This document shows, in pieces, positions 16,337 to 25,774 of a DNA stretch of 64,000 nt. Location of the stretch: contig JAUZNZ010000005.1 of the NCBI GenBank assembly GCA_030706735.1, forward strand, positions 62,001-126,000, in the 5' to 3' direction. Every line of letters starts with the position of its first letter. Positions within the stretch are counted from its first letter, which is position 1. Both the position numbers and the translations under genes were made by a program. Origin of the DNA: Bacteroidota bacterium (GTDB lineage Bacteria; Bacteroidota; Bacteroidia; Chitinophagales; Chitinophagaceae). Below the pieces are notes generated by a model that was not told the origin of the DNA, made no database searches, and worked only from the letters and a program-made list of their open reading frames with translations.

Positions 16337-16876
16337 ATGAAAAGAACCATTACCCGCCGCACAACCGTCATGAAAGCCGGACTTGTTCTTGCGGCCATCC
16401 TGGCTATCGGCTGGGTCATCCCCCAACAACTCGTGATGCCCGTGGCAGGCGCAACCCGTCATAGCTATGACCAACATTCCTTCTGGGCCTATCCCTGGGG
16501 CGAGTCAGTAACCCACAAAGGCGTCGACATCTTTGCCAAAGAAGGAACCTATGTCCATTCAGCAACGGATGGATTGGTCATTGCGACGGGCCAGAACCGA
16601 CTCGGTGGCAATTTCGTCGTAGTCCTCGGTCCGCAATGGCGGCTTCATTACTATGCCCATCTGCACGAAATCCGTACTCATGCCTTAACCCCCGTGTCGC
16701 ATCAAACTGTACTTGGAACCGTTGGAAATACCGGCGATGCGAAGGGCAAGCCGACGCACCTCCACTATACGATCAGGTCGGTCTTCCCCTGTCCATGGCG
16801 CATCGACCATAGCCACCAGGGTTGGAAGAAGGCATTTTACATCAATCCGATCCCTTATCTGAATGAAGGGGCTTAA
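16337..16876 (+). CDS. M23-family peptidase (LytM-like), membrane-anchored
   Basis: 179 residues from ATG 16337 (MKRTITRRTTVMKAGLV...); the longer frame beginning at 16247 has no sense as a protein start. An N-terminal hydrophobic segment (residues ~13-30) anchors or exports it. The M23 zinc site is present: H60xxxD64 in HKGVDIFAKEG and HxH in THLHYTI. The core is short, so it may cut peptidoglycan cross-links or activate amidases. Also found in Bacteroidota as single-domain proteins. Confidence 0.85.
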   Translation: MKRTITRRTTVMKAGLVLAAILAIGWVIPQQLVMPVAGATRHSYDQHSFWAYPWGESVTHKGVDIFAKEGTYVHSATDGLVIATGQNRLGGNFVVVLGPQWRLHYYAHLHEIRTHALTPVSHQTVLGTVGNTGDAKGKPTHLHYTIRSVFPCPWRIDHSHQGWKKAFYINPIPYLNEGA

Positions 16877-16972
16877 ATATCCATCCATAAGCGACGATCG
16901 TCCATTCCATACTCCCGCCCGTCATATCACCTTTGCCTGGTCTATTTTGACAACACCATTAAAGGATAATAT

Positions 16973-17527
16973 ATGGCGCGTTTGAAGGTATTGGATCCCG
17001 CCCTTAGTTCGGGCAAGGCAAAAGAATTATTTACTGCAATTGAAAGCAAATTCGGGTCAGTCCCTAACACGTTTAAGATAATGGGGAACTCCCCTGCCCT
17101 ATTGGAGGGATCCCTCCGGCTAAGTGCGGCGCTGAGCACGGGAAAATTGGGTTCTAAAACGAGCGAACTGATTGCGCTGGCTGTGGCGGAAAGCAACTCC
17201 TGCAGTTACTGTTTGTCGGCACACACTTACGTTGCCACAAACCTGATGAAAATGGATACGGCTACATTGGAAGCGGCCAGGCATGGCAGGGCCACGGACC
17301 CAAAAACCGATGCCATATTAAAATTTTCAACGGCGCTGGTAACCAAACGGGGGATGGTAGATGATGCGGACCTATATGCGTTAAGAGATGCAGGTGTTAC
17401 AGAAGAAGAAGCAGCAGAAATTGTCGGGCATGTTGCGATCAATATGCTGACCAATTATTTCAACAACACGGCCATGCCGGAAATTGATTTCCCCCTGGTC
17501 ATGCCCAATCCAGCAGCCACCGTATGA
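16973..17527 (+). CDS. Carboxymuconolactone decarboxylase/AhpD-like protein
   Basis: 184 residues. The AhpD-type active site CSYCLSAH (CxxC followed by H) is in the middle, after ALAVAESNS. Family members are small all-helical disulfide reductases or peroxidase-related proteins. It sits 46 bp before an AraC regulator, an arrangement common for stress-induced AhpD-like genes. Peroxidase activity is inferred, not shown. Confidence 0.88.
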   Translation: MARLKVLDPALSSGKAKELFTAIESKFGSVPNTFKIMGNSPALLEGSLRLSAALSTGKLGSKTSELIALAVAESNSCSYCLSAHTYVATNLMKMDTATLEAARHGRATDPKTDAILKFSTALVTKRGMVDDADLYALRDAGVTEEEAAEIVGHVAINMLTNYFNNTAMPEIDFPLVMPNPAATV

Positions 17528-17573
17528 GCGAAATCCCAGACGGGCCGGAAATTAAAATCAATAACTTTGAGGC

Positions 17574-18455
17574 GTGGGTGCGCAAACGACACATACCTTA
17601 ATCAATCCAAAGAACGGGAACCTCGCATTCAAATTATTTGCCTTTGAAGAGGATGGTCATTTTGACCACGTGCAACGCAATAATTATTTTTCCCTTATCT
17701 GGATTACGGAAGGAACCGGCAGGGTAAAGGCAGATTTTTCCGAATATGAGCTTAACCCAGACTGCCTTTATGCTTTTTCTCCTTACCAGCCCTTTATGTT
17801 TGCCTCAACCGGGAATCTAAAAGGCACGGCGTTGCAATTTCATCCTGATTTTTATTGTATTCACCTTCACCGGAAGGAAATTGACTGCAATGGCGTTCTA
17901 TTTAACAATATCTACAATCCCCCATTTACATTTCTGGACCATGGCGCCTCATCCGCTCTAAGTAAATTGATGGAGCAAATGAAAATGGAAATGCAAATCC
18001 CGGCCATGGCCCAACAAGAGTTATTGGTCTCTTACTTAAAGATATTCCTGATTACGGTATCAAGATTAAAGGCAGAGCAGGAGTCGCAGGCTACCTTGCT
18101 CACGGAGGACCGAAAGGAGCCTTTTGTGCTACAAAAACTTAAGCAGGCAATTGAAAAAGACTTCAAATCAAAACATTCAGCCGGGGACTATGCCAGGAGT
18201 TTGAACATTTCTGCCAAGGCGCTCGGGAGGATCACTAAAACCCATTTCAATAAAACATTGACCGAATTGATTTCCGAGCGGATCATTATAGAAGCGAAGC
18301 GGGAATTGTATTTAACCAACAAAGCCATCAAGGAAATTGCCTATGAATTGGGTTATGATGATGAATATTATTTTAGCCGGTTTTTTAAGTCGAATGCCGA
18401 TGTATCCCCACAGGTATACCGCGATACCGTCGGGGCCGGACGAGGAATTGCTTGA
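17574..18455 (+). CDS. AraC-family transcriptional regulator
   Basis: 293 residues starting at a GTG at 17574 (no ATG in frame nearby). N-terminal cupin-type domain (RNNYFSLIWITEGTGRVKAD), C-terminal AraC HTH pair (YARSLNISAKALGRITKTHF and IKEIAYELGYDDEYYFSRFF). It lies directly downstream of the AhpD-like gene. A 25-codon frame beginning at 17524 overlaps the AhpD stop as ATGA and runs out of frame into this gene, so the true N-terminus is slightly uncertain. Confidence 0.88.
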   Translation: MGAQTTHTLINPKNGNLAFKLFAFEEDGHFDHVQRNNYFSLIWITEGTGRVKADFSEYELNPDCLYAFSPYQPFMFASTGNLKGTALQFHPDFYCIHLHRKEIDCNGVLFNNIYNPPFTFLDHGASSALSKLMEQMKMEMQIPAMAQQELLVSYLKIFLITVSRLKAEQESQATLLTEDRKEPFVLQKLKQAIEKDFKSKHSAGDYARSLNISAKALGRITKTHFNKTLTELISERIIIEAKRELYLTNKAIKEIAYELGYDDEYYFSRFFKSNADVSPQVYRDTVGAGRGIA

Positions 18456-18466
18456 CGTAACCGGAC

Positions 18467-21400
18467 TTACTTAAAATTCCTCCCCTCACCGAAGATCTTC
18501 CCTTGTTTCATTTCCTTTGACAACAATGGCTCCCGCGGGTCCGGAACGGGCAGGCCGGATCGCTCGTCGGCGCGGGAGTGGGTAATGGGAAGGTTGTCAG
18601 CATGGGATGGCGAGAGACGTGCAAGGAGCCGGGAGATATTGTGGCATCGCCGGACGATGACATGGATTACCTCCCCTTCGACCTGGAGGTTGCCTTCCAC
18701 CATCAGCAGTTTTGCATTCAATATTTCCTTTCGGTATTGCTCGAATAGTTTCGGCCAAACGATCAGGTTGAACGTGCCGGTCTCATCCTCGAGGGTGATG
18801 AAGCAGGTGCCTTTTGCCGTACCGGGGCGTTGACGGACCAAGACCAACCCGGCAACGCGGACGTTCTGACCGTTCCTGCCAGCACGCATTTCCTTTGCCG
18901 TCAGATTGCCCAATTGGCGGAGGTTTTCACGGATAAAGCTGACGGGGTGGGCTTCGAGCGAGAGAGAGGTACTTGCATAATCATGGACGACGTGTTCTGA
19001 TCCGGTCATCGCGGGCAAATCCGTTCCGTGTTCCCATTCACTCTCAGACGGCTGGGCGGTGAACAAGCCGATGGGCCGATCGGCGAGGGCGGAGACTTCC
19101 CATAGCGCCTCACGTCTGTCGAGGCCGATGGAACGGAACGCATTGGCGTCGGCAAGACTTTCGAGCGTCGTTGGAGAGAGTCCGGCGTCCTGCAGGGCGT
19201 GGATGGTTTGGTAGGGTTTTGTCCTGCCGGCGATCAGGAGCATCGCCTCTTCTTCGCGAATGCCTTTTATCTGACGGAAGCCCAGGCGAACGGGAAAATA
19301 TTTTGCGGCACCCTCCTGCACTCCTACTCGTTCCTCCATTGAATAATCCCACTGCGAATAATTTACGTCCACCGGCAGGAATTCCACGCCATGGTTTTGG
19401 GCATCGATCACGAGCTGGGCGGGTTGGTAAAATCCCATCGGCAGGCTATTGAGTATGGCCGTGGCAAAAACATCAGGATAATAGCATTTGATCCAGGCGG
19501 ACACATAGACCAGCAAGGCGAAGCTGACCGCATGACTTTCGGGGAAGCCGTAGCTGCCGAACCCTTCGAGTTGCCTGAAGACGCGTAACGCGTATTCTGT
19601 GCTGTAGCCGTTCCGGGTCATGCCGGAGATCAATTTATCCTTGAATTGGGCGACCAAGCCCTGTGCCTTAAACGTAGCCATGCTGCGCCGGAGCTCATCG
19701 GCCTCGGTAGGCGTAAACCCTGCGGCCACGATCGCTATCTTCATGGCCTGTTCCTGGAAGAGGGGAATGCCAAGCGTGCGGCCCAATATCTCCTCGAGCT
19801 CTTTTGAAGGGTATTCGACCTTTTCCTCCCCGTTACGGCGGCGGAGGTAGGGGTGCACCATGTCTCCCTGAATGGGACCGGGGCGGACAATGGCGACCTC
19901 GATCACCAGGTCATAGAATGATTTGGGGCGCAGGCGCGGCAGCATGGATTGCTGCGCGCGGCTCTCTATCTGGAAGACGCCGATCGTATCGGCAGCCGTA
20001 ACCATTTCGTATACCGCCGGATCATCCTGCGGAATATTAGCCAGCGTAAGATCGAGATCATAGTGCTGTTTCGCCAGGTCGAATGCCTTGCGGATGCAAG
20101 TCAGCATCCCCAGGGCGAGCACGTCAATCTTCAGGAAGCCAAGCGCGTCAATATCGTCTTTGTTCCATTCGATATTCGTACGATCCTCCATCCTGGCATT
20201 AAGAATGGGACAGAGATCGGTCAGCTTACCACGCGTGATGACAAAACCGCCTGTATGCTGCCCCAGCTGCCGCGGGAATCCGATATATTGTCCCGTTAGT
20301 TGCAACACTTTGCGCAGGTGCGGCTCTTCCGTGCTCATCCCCTGCCCCGGGGGCTTTTGCGGGTCGAACCATTCTTCGGAATATTCCCAGATCGAAGACG
20401 AGAGACGGTCCACGGCATCCACGGAGAGTCCCATGGCTTTGCCTACGTCCCTGACTGCGCCCTTCTGATGCATTTGCGTGACCGTAGCCACGATTGCCGC
20501 GCGGTCACGGCCGTATTTGTCATAGATATACTGGATCACTTCCTCGCGCCGTTCGTGCTCAAAATCCACATCAATGTCCGGCGGCTCATTGCGGGCAGGA
20601 GAAATAAAACGCTCAAAAAGCAAATCGAACTTCGTCGGATCTACCGACGTAATACCGAGGCAATAGCAGATCGTCGAATTCGCGGCCGACCCACGGCCCT
20701 GGCAAAGGATATGCTGCCTGCGGGCAAAACGAACTACGTCATAAACGGTAAGGAAATAAGGCGCATAATTCATCTGTTCGATAAAGGCCAGTTCGTGCAG
20801 GATGGCCGCCCGTATCCTTTCGGGCACCTTGTCGCCGAAATGGTCTTTGGCCCCCTGCCAGGCAAGCATCGTCAGCTCCTCTTGCGGTGTGCGGTCACCG
20901 CTGGTGATCTCTTCCGGATAGACATATTCAAGGGAGCTGAGAGAAAATTGGCAGGCTTCGGAAATTTCCCGGGCTCTGCGGATGGCATCGGGATATTGGC
21001 GAAAGAGCCGTTCCATTTCCACAGGCGATTTCATATGCCGTTCCGCATTTGCGTGCAAGCGGAAACCCGCCGTATAGATCGTGCATTTCTCCCTGATGCA
21101 GGTAAGTACGTCCTGCAACTCACGGCGGGAAGGGTCATGGTAGTGCACGTCATTGGTGGCAACCAGAGGAATGCCGAGCCGGGCGGCTAGCCGGGACAAA
21201 CGATAAAGTTGTTTTGAATCATCTCCGTGATAGTACCTCCGGGCGGCGAGATAACAATCCGCGCCAAAGGCCTCGCGGTATTCCTTCAATGCCTCTTCAA
21301 ATGCCGGTTCAAAATCGAACAGCGAATTCAGCCGGTCAGGAGGCACTATGATCCATTTCATGCCATGGGCGTGTTGATATACGTCTGCCTTGTACAGGTG

Positions 21401-21712
21401 GCAATCGCCCTTCTCTGCCCGGAGATTTCCCAACGTGAGGAGGGTTGATAATTGGCCGTAGGCCGCTTTGTCCGTGGGATAAGCCAGCAATGCCGGGCCA
21501 TCCAGCAGATCGAGCCTGGCGGCGGGGATGAACCGGATGCCGTGCTTAATGGCCGCGGCGTGGGCCCTGACAATTCCGGCCAGGGTATTGCGGTCCGTTA
21601 CCGCCATGGAGGTATGTCCCAACGCGGCCGCGCAGGCAATGAGCTCTTCAGGATGAGAAGCGCCTCGTAAAAAACTAAAATTGCTCGTAACCTGTAATTC
21701 GGCGTAGTACAT
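18467..21712 (-). CDS. dnaE2: Error-prone DNA polymerase III alpha subunit DnaE2
   Basis: 1081 residues, the usual DnaE2 length. PHP domain at the N-terminus (MYYAELQVTSNFSFLRGAS), polymerase core with GRGSAANS (339-346) and the catalytic Asp pair in PDIDVDF (378-384), helix-hairpin-helix region, and a C-terminal OB fold. Short DnaE2 proteins lack the tau-binding tail of replicative DnaE. It is the last gene of the ImuA-ImuB-DnaE2 cassette (13 bp after ImuB), the damage-induced translesion mutasome of many bacteria. It synthesises across lesions with low fidelity. Confidence 0.93.
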   Translation of the reverse strand: MYYAELQVTSNFSFLRGASHPEELIACAAALGHTSMAVTDRNTLAGIVRAHAAAIKHGIRFIPAARLDLLDGPALLAYPTDKAAYGQLSTLLTLGNLRAEKGDCHLYKADVYQHAHGMKWIIVPPDRLNSLFDFEPAFEEALKEYREAFGADCYLAARRYYHGDDSKQLYRLSRLAARLGIPLVATNDVHYHDPSRRELQDVLTCIREKCTIYTAGFRLHANAERHMKSPVEMERLFRQYPDAIRRAREISEACQFSLSSLEYVYPEEITSGDRTPQEELTMLAWQGAKDHFGDKVPERIRAAILHELAFIEQMNYAPYFLTVYDVVRFARRQHILCQGRGSAANSTICYCLGITSVDPTKFDLLFERFISPARNEPPDIDVDFEHERREEVIQYIYDKYGRDRAAIVATVTQMHQKGAVRDVGKAMGLSVDAVDRLSSSIWEYSEEWFDPQKPPGQGMSTEEPHLRKVLQLTGQYIGFPRQLGQHTGGFVITRGKLTDLCPILNARMEDRTNIEWNKDDIDALGFLKIDVLALGMLTCIRKAFDLAKQHYDLDLTLANIPQDDPAVYEMVTAADTIGVFQIESRAQQSMLPRLRPKSFYDLVIEVAIVRPGPIQGDMVHPYLRRRNGEEKVEYPSKELEEILGRTLGIPLFQEQAMKIAIVAAGFTPTEADELRRSMATFKAQGLVAQFKDKLISGMTRNGYSTEYALRVFRQLEGFGSYGFPESHAVSFALLVYVSAWIKCYYPDVFATAILNSLPMGFYQPAQLVIDAQNHGVEFLPVDVNYSQWDYSMEERVGVQEGAAKYFPVRLGFRQIKGIREEEAMLLIAGRTKPYQTIHALQDAGLSPTTLESLADANAFRSIGLDRREALWEVSALADRPIGLFTAQPSESEWEHGTDLPAMTGSEHVVHDYASTSLSLEAHPVSFIRENLRQLGNLTAKEMRAGRNGQNVRVAGLVLVRQRPGTAKGTCFITLEDETGTFNLIVWPKLFEQYRKEILNAKLLMVEGNLQVEGEVIHVIVRRCHNISRLLARLSPSHADNLPITHSRADERSGLPVPDPREPLLSKEMKQGKIFGEGRNFK

Positions 21713-21725
21713 GGCAACTATTTAA

Positions 21726-23228
21726 TCAGGAAAAAAATCCGTGGAGAAACCATTTCGATGAGGTCTTGCCTTCATAGTGGCCGGAACGGAATAGCCAATA
21801 GCGTGCCCCGTCTTCGTCCTCAACGGAATAGTAGTCACGATGCCGGGATGACTCCAGCCACCATTCGTGTTCGATCCGTTCGGGTCCATCGGCTTTTTTA
21901 ACCTTGTGCAATTTGCCTTTATAACGGAATAACATCGGCGGGTAATCAGGGATCGGCGCCGTCACTTCTATGGGTTCCGGTCTGGCCAGGATATGGATAG
22001 GACGCGGCCTGTCATCGGGCCAGGCCGTTGCGGGCTTGTCTGCCAGCGAGGCCGCGACCGTAACGGATCGCTCCGGCCAGTAGTGTTCTGCCGGGAGATA
22101 TCGCCTGATCGCATCCTTCCCCACCTTATTAGCCACCCGGTCCAGCAATTCGGCGAGGCCGCTATCTTCCAGCGTGCAGGAACCGCTCCAAATCCTTGCC
22201 TGGCCGGGAAGAAGGGCATCCACGCCGGACGCTTCGAGGATAAAAAGTTCGATCCCCAGATCCGGTTCAATGCCGGGGATCTTCTCCGCGAACAGCTTGA
22301 ATAAATGCTTTGCGTTAACAGACGGACGATTGGTACCGATGGCCATTTGTTCCATTTTTCCATCCAGCCTGTAGCACTTGAAAATGGCCGTCCGCAGACC
22401 CTTGCCTTCATTCCGGAGCCGCATGCAAAGGGCGTCAAGCAGCCTGGTAAGCGCGATCTCAATGCCTCCGGCCGTACAGATCGGATCCAGGCAGGGCAAC
22501 CGTTCATGGTAGGGTTCAAGGGGCTCGACGGGCAGGATGGGTTCGTCGATGGTTCCGACAGCCTGATTGATCCGAAGGAGCATTTCGTTGCCGAACCGCC
22601 GCCGCAGTGCGCCGGACGGCATATCAATAAATTGGCCGATCTGATGAAGTCCAAGCTTGAGCAGCCGTTCAAGGATCACTGGCTGTAAGCGAAGGGCGGC
22701 AGGCGGCAATGACAAGATAGCCGACTTTTGATGCCCTGTTTCAATGATTGGGGTATGGCGGCCATAGCGCGCGATGGCCCAAGCGGCGCCAATGGTGTCG
22801 GCCATGGCCCCCTGCACATGATAACCCGACGTGGTGAGCCGGGTGACTATCTCGTTCAGGTAGGTTTGTTCGTCCCCCCAAAGATGCGTGCAACCCGTGA
22901 CATCCAGTACGAGGCTATCCGGTTCATCGATGGCAGCTACCGGTGTGTACCTGGCACACCATAGGGCGAGGGCGCGCAAAAGCCTGGCAGCCCATTCCGG
23001 TTTGTCATCCAATACCTCGATGGAAGGCACCAACACGCGGGCGTCAGCGACGACCATTCCATTATGTACTCCCAGAGCCTGGGCTCTTTGGCTGGCCATG
23101 GTGACCCTCATTCTGCCGTGATCGGGAACAGCCAGCACAAAGGGGGAATTTCGGAGAGCAGGCCGGCGGATCGCAAAATAATCCGTCATGAGGTGACGGA
23201 ACCAAAGTGAAACAAAACGTTTCGACAC
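21726..23228 (-). CDS. imuB: Y-family polymerase-like protein ImuB
   Basis: 500 residues from a GTG at 23228 (SKRFVSLWFRHLMTDYFAIR). The longer frame starting at 23282 overlaps ImuA by 53 bp and adds a leader absent from the family. The Y-family fold is recognisable (SRxALGVHNGMVVADARVLV region, thumb with helix-hairpin-helix, little finger) but the catalytic acidic motifs of DinB are lacking, as known for ImuB. In other bacteria ImuB is a scaffold that links DnaE2 to the sliding clamp. It starts 1 bp after the ImuA stop. Confidence 0.9.
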   Translation of the reverse strand: MSKRFVSLWFRHLMTDYFAIRRPALRNSPFVLAVPDHGRMRVTMASQRAQALGVHNGMVVADARVLVPSIEVLDDKPEWAARLLRALALWCARYTPVAAIDEPDSLVLDVTGCTHLWGDEQTYLNEIVTRLTTSGYHVQGAMADTIGAAWAIARYGRHTPIIETGHQKSAILSLPPAALRLQPVILERLLKLGLHQIGQFIDMPSGALRRRFGNEMLLRINQAVGTIDEPILPVEPLEPYHERLPCLDPICTAGGIEIALTRLLDALCMRLRNEGKGLRTAIFKCYRLDGKMEQMAIGTNRPSVNAKHLFKLFAEKIPGIEPDLGIELFILEASGVDALLPGQARIWSGSCTLEDSGLAELLDRVANKVGKDAIRRYLPAEHYWPERSVTVAASLADKPATAWPDDRPRPIHILARPEPIEVTAPIPDYPPMLFRYKGKLHKVKKADGPERIEHEWWLESSRHRDYYSVEDEDGARYWLFRSGHYEGKTSSKWFLHGFFS

Positions 23229-23229
23229 G

Positions 23230-23970
23230 CTAGCCCGTTTTTCGGGGATGCTCGAGTGCCGATCCGCGGACCTCTTGAACAACAGGATGGAACCGGCCTG
23301 CTAACCATTCCATCTGCCAGGATCCCGGATGGCCATTGCGTACCCTTTCCAGTTCAATATGCCAGCGGGGGAAACCGAGACCCGGCATAAGAAGTTCGGG
23401 CTCGCTCGCCATGACGGATACTTTCCATCTTGCCGCACAGGCGATCGTGTGTTTATTACGCGGGTTCTGCCGCAGCAGAAAGCCGGTCACACGGCTTTGC
23501 TCAACCGCCAGCTGCAGCCGCCGCGAGGCCGTAAAATTGACTTCCCTGATCTCGGCTACCACCGCTGCCAGGCCTTCGCAGGTTAAGGCCTCTTCCATGG
23601 CCCAAAGCGCTTCCCTTTCCGTTTTCAAATCAAAAAAGATGACCTGTCCCGGATCCAAGCCAAAGTATTTCAGCGCCGGAGGGAAGACTCTCCCAGACGA
23701 ACCCGGCGATCTGATCCAAACTGCCACCCCGCCAGACGCCATCAACGCAGCGACGAGGCCGGCTATGAACCCACTTGATGCGGCGCCGTTCTCCGGTCCG
23801 TCCGTTAAGAATTCATGCAGCGTTCCCACAGGAAAAATGCCATGGGGAAAGGCGCTGCCCATGGGCCCCAGTTCTACCGGTTTTGCCGAAGCAGCAGGCG
23901 GCTTATATCCCTCCATCAAGAGAATATCCTGCCTTAGCTGGTTGATCATATCGTTCCTTGAAACAGTCAT
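23230..23970 (-). CDS. imuA: ImuA, RecA-like mutasome protein
   Basis: 246 residues. It resembles the RecA/SulA-like ImuA family (GPMGSAFPHGIFPVGTLHEF at the start, WIRSPGSSGRVFPPALKYFG, VAEIREVNFTASRRLQLAVE, LLRQNP). The classic Walker A lysine is not obvious, as in many ImuA proteins. First gene of the three-gene cassette; 14-50 bp upstream of its start are two AT-rich palindromes that could be the damage-response operator. An alternative start at Met8 (23949) cannot be excluded. Confidence 0.88.
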   Translation of the reverse strand: MTVSRNDMINQLRQDILLMEGYKPPAASAKPVELGPMGSAFPHGIFPVGTLHEFLTDGPENGAASSGFIAGLVAALMASGGVAVWIRSPGSSGRVFPPALKYFGLDPGQVIFFDLKTEREALWAMEEALTCEGLAAVVAEIREVNFTASRRLQLAVEQSRVTGFLLRQNPRNKHTIACAARWKVSVMASEPELLMPGLGFPRWHIELERVRNGHPGSWQMEWLAGRFHPVVQEVRGSALEHPRKTG

Positions 23971-23983
23971 TCCCGGACCAATA

Positions 23984-24021
23984 TTACTAAATTTTTTAGT
24001 AACACTATCTAATTTTTTTAG
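23984..24021. promoter_or_regulatory. Operator-like palindromes before imuA
   Basis: TTACTAAA (23984-23991), spacer TTT, TTTAGTAA (23995-24002) is a perfect 8-3-8 dyad. A second CTAA-N5-TTAG dyad is at 24009-24021. Both lie 14-50 bp upstream of the imuA start. On the minus strand TAATATTG, near the first palindrome, is one base off the Bacteroidota -7 consensus TAnnTTTG. A LexA-like or XRE repressor is the simplest reader; which protein binds is unknown. Confidence 0.5.
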
Positions 24022-24083
24022 GGATGCCCGAAGCAGGGGGAGGTGGGGTCACGAGGCGGGGGATCGCCGGCGGGTTGGGTTGG

Positions 24084-24518
24084 TCAGGTGAACGAGATCA
24101 ATTCTACGTCGAATATCAGGGTGCTGTTGGGCCCTATTTGTGCGCTGACCTGCCTGTCTCCGTATCCGAGATGGGAAGGAATGAAGAATCGCCATTTGCT
24201 GCCTGTGGGCATGAGTTGCAAACCTTCCGTCCAACCCTTGATGACGGCATTTAGCGGGAAACTGGCGGGTTGACCGCGACGCACACTGCTATCGAATACC
24301 GTCCCATCGATCAGCGTGCCATGATAATGACAGGTGACCTTATTGGATGCGGTTGGCTTTGGCCCTTTCCCTTCTGTAAGGATGCTGTATTGCAAACCGC
24401 TCGGTAGCGACACCACGCCGGGTTTGTCTTTGTTCTCTGCCAAAAAATCCTGTCCGGCCTTTAGGTTGGCGGCGGCCTTGTCTTTGTTCGACTGGAAAAG
24501 TCTGTCAGCGATGCCCAT
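24084..24518 (-). CDS. FKBP-type peptidyl-prolyl isomerase
   Basis: 144 residues. An N-terminal helical part (residues 1-40) precedes a complete FKBP domain (LPSGLQYSILTEGKGPKP, VTCHYHGTLIDGTVFDSSVR, VIKGWTEGLQLMPTGSKWRF, IPSHLGYGD, LIFDVELISF). FKBP aromatic and Asp pocket residues are present (Y, D in FDSS, W in GWTEG). No export signal, so a cytosolic isomerase or folding helper like the short SlyD/FkpA-type proteins. A consensus promoter sits just upstream. Confidence 0.92.
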   Translation of the reverse strand: MGIADRLFQSNKDKAAANLKAGQDFLAENKDKPGVVSLPSGLQYSILTEGKGPKPTASNKVTCHYHGTLIDGTVFDSSVRRGQPASFPLNAVIKGWTEGLQLMPTGSKWRFFIPSHLGYGDRQVSAQIGPNSTLIFDVELISFT

Positions 24519-24531
24519 GATTCATTTTTTG

Positions 24532-24539
24532 CAAAGGTA
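24532..24539 (-). promoter_or_regulatory. Bacteroidota -7 promoter element for the FKBP gene
   Basis: On the minus strand TACCTTTG is an exact match to the TAnnTTTG -7 consensus of the Bacteroidota housekeeping sigma factor, ending 13 bp before the start codon at 24518. The -33 TTG is weak, as is common in the phylum. Confidence 0.65.
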
Positions 24540-24580
24540 CGGGATGACCGGCGTATCGCACATCTTCCTATTTTAGCAGG

Positions 24581-25774
24581 ATGATAGCGCTGACAAGAAA
24601 AACCTATGTCCTCTACGTCGTGATCCTGGGCTTGCTGACGACCATCGGTCCTTTTTCGATCGACATGTACCTTCCCGGTTTCGACGACATCGCCAGAAGC
24701 CTGGGTACGAGCCCGGCCAGGGTAGCCCTCTCGCTGTCCAGCTATTTCATCGGCATCTCCGCCGGGCAACTGATCTATGGCCCGTTGCTGGACCGCTATG
24801 GCCGCAAACGTCCCCTGTTCGTCGGATTGGGCGTGTATATCATCGCCACCCTGATCTGCATGGAGGCAAAAGACATCAACACGCTGATCGCGCTGCGTTT
24901 GATCCAGGCTCTCGGGAGCTGCGGAGCGCAGGTAACGGCTATGGCCATGGTGCGGGATCTGTTCGGCGCCAAGGAAAGCGCCAGGGTATTCTCGTTGTTA
25001 TTGCTGGTGATCGGGCTTAGCCCGATGATCGCTCCGACGGCGGGAGGATATGTCGTCGTGAGCTATGGATGGCGGACGGTTTTTTTGATCCTGGCGATCC
25101 TGGGTGGGCTGATCACCCTGCTGACGATCTTTTTTTTGCCGGAAAGTTATCCGCCCGATAAGAGCTTTTCTCTGAAGCCGGGTCAGATCATCCGGAATTT
25201 CATTGCCGTACTGCGGATCAGGCAGTTCCTTATCTACGTATTGGTTGAGTCTTTTGCCTTTGCCGGACTCTTTGCCTATGTTTCGGGATCGCCCATCCTC
25301 TTCATGAATATCTTCCATGTGGACAAACGGACCTATGGATGGATCTTCGCCTTTCTGTCGGTGGCCTTCATCGGCCTGAGCCAATTCAATAGCCGGCTAT
25401 TGCGCCGTTATACGGGCGAAAAGATCATCCGGGTGGCCTTGACGGGGCAGGTACTGGTTTCGGTGGCTTTTCTCGCCGGCACGGCCGCGGGCTGGTATGG
25501 GCTGGGCTTCACCATTTTCTTTCTATTCCTGTTCCTGGCGTTTCTGGGATTCACCTATCCCAATGCCGCGGCTCTGGCGCTCGCCCCTTTCGATACGAAC
25601 GCGGGCACGGCCTCTTCACTCCTTGGGTTCCTGCAGCTGGGGATCGGTGCGCTGGCATCGATAGGCGTCGGCGCCTTTACGAATGGAACGGCCCTTCCTA
25701 TGGTAGCGATCATCGCCGGCACATCGGTGACCGCTTTCGTGATCTGCCTTCTACGCCCCCCTACTCCGTCCTGA
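24581..25774 (+). CDS. Bcr/CflA-family drug efflux MFS transporter
   Basis: 397 residues with about 12 membrane helices. The first helix is followed by TTIGPFSIDMYLPGFDDIA, the Bcr/CflA signature, then LIYGPLLDRYGRKRPLFVGL (MFS motif A) and RLIQALGSCGAQVTAMAMVRDLF. These are proton antiporters exporting drugs or metabolites such as bicyclomycin, chloramphenicol or peptides; substrate here unknown. The last 14 bp overlap the convergent permease gene. Confidence 0.92.
   Translation: MIALTRKTYVLYVVILGLLTTIGPFSIDMYLPGFDDIARSLGTSPARVALSLSSYFIGISAGQLIYGPLLDRYGRKRPLFVGLGVYIIATLICMEAKDINTLIALRLIQALGSCGAQVTAMAMVRDLFGAKESARVFSLLLLVIGLSPMIAPTAGGYVVVSYGWRTVFLILAILGGLITLLTIFFLPESYPPDKSFSLKPGQIIRNFIAVLRIRQFLIYVLVESFAFAGLFAYVSGSPILFMNIFHVDKRTYGWIFAFLSVAFIGLSQFNSRLLRRYTGEKIIRVALTGQVLVSVAFLAGTAAGWYGLGFTIFFLFLFLAFLGFTYPNAAALALAPFDTNAGTASSLLGFLQLGIGALASIGVGAFTNGTALPMVAIIAGTSVTAFVICLLRPPTPS

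Noticed and set aside
20300-21190. 296-codon plus-strand frame inside dnaE2
   Set aside because: Antisense to well-conserved polymerase motifs; composition unlike a protein.
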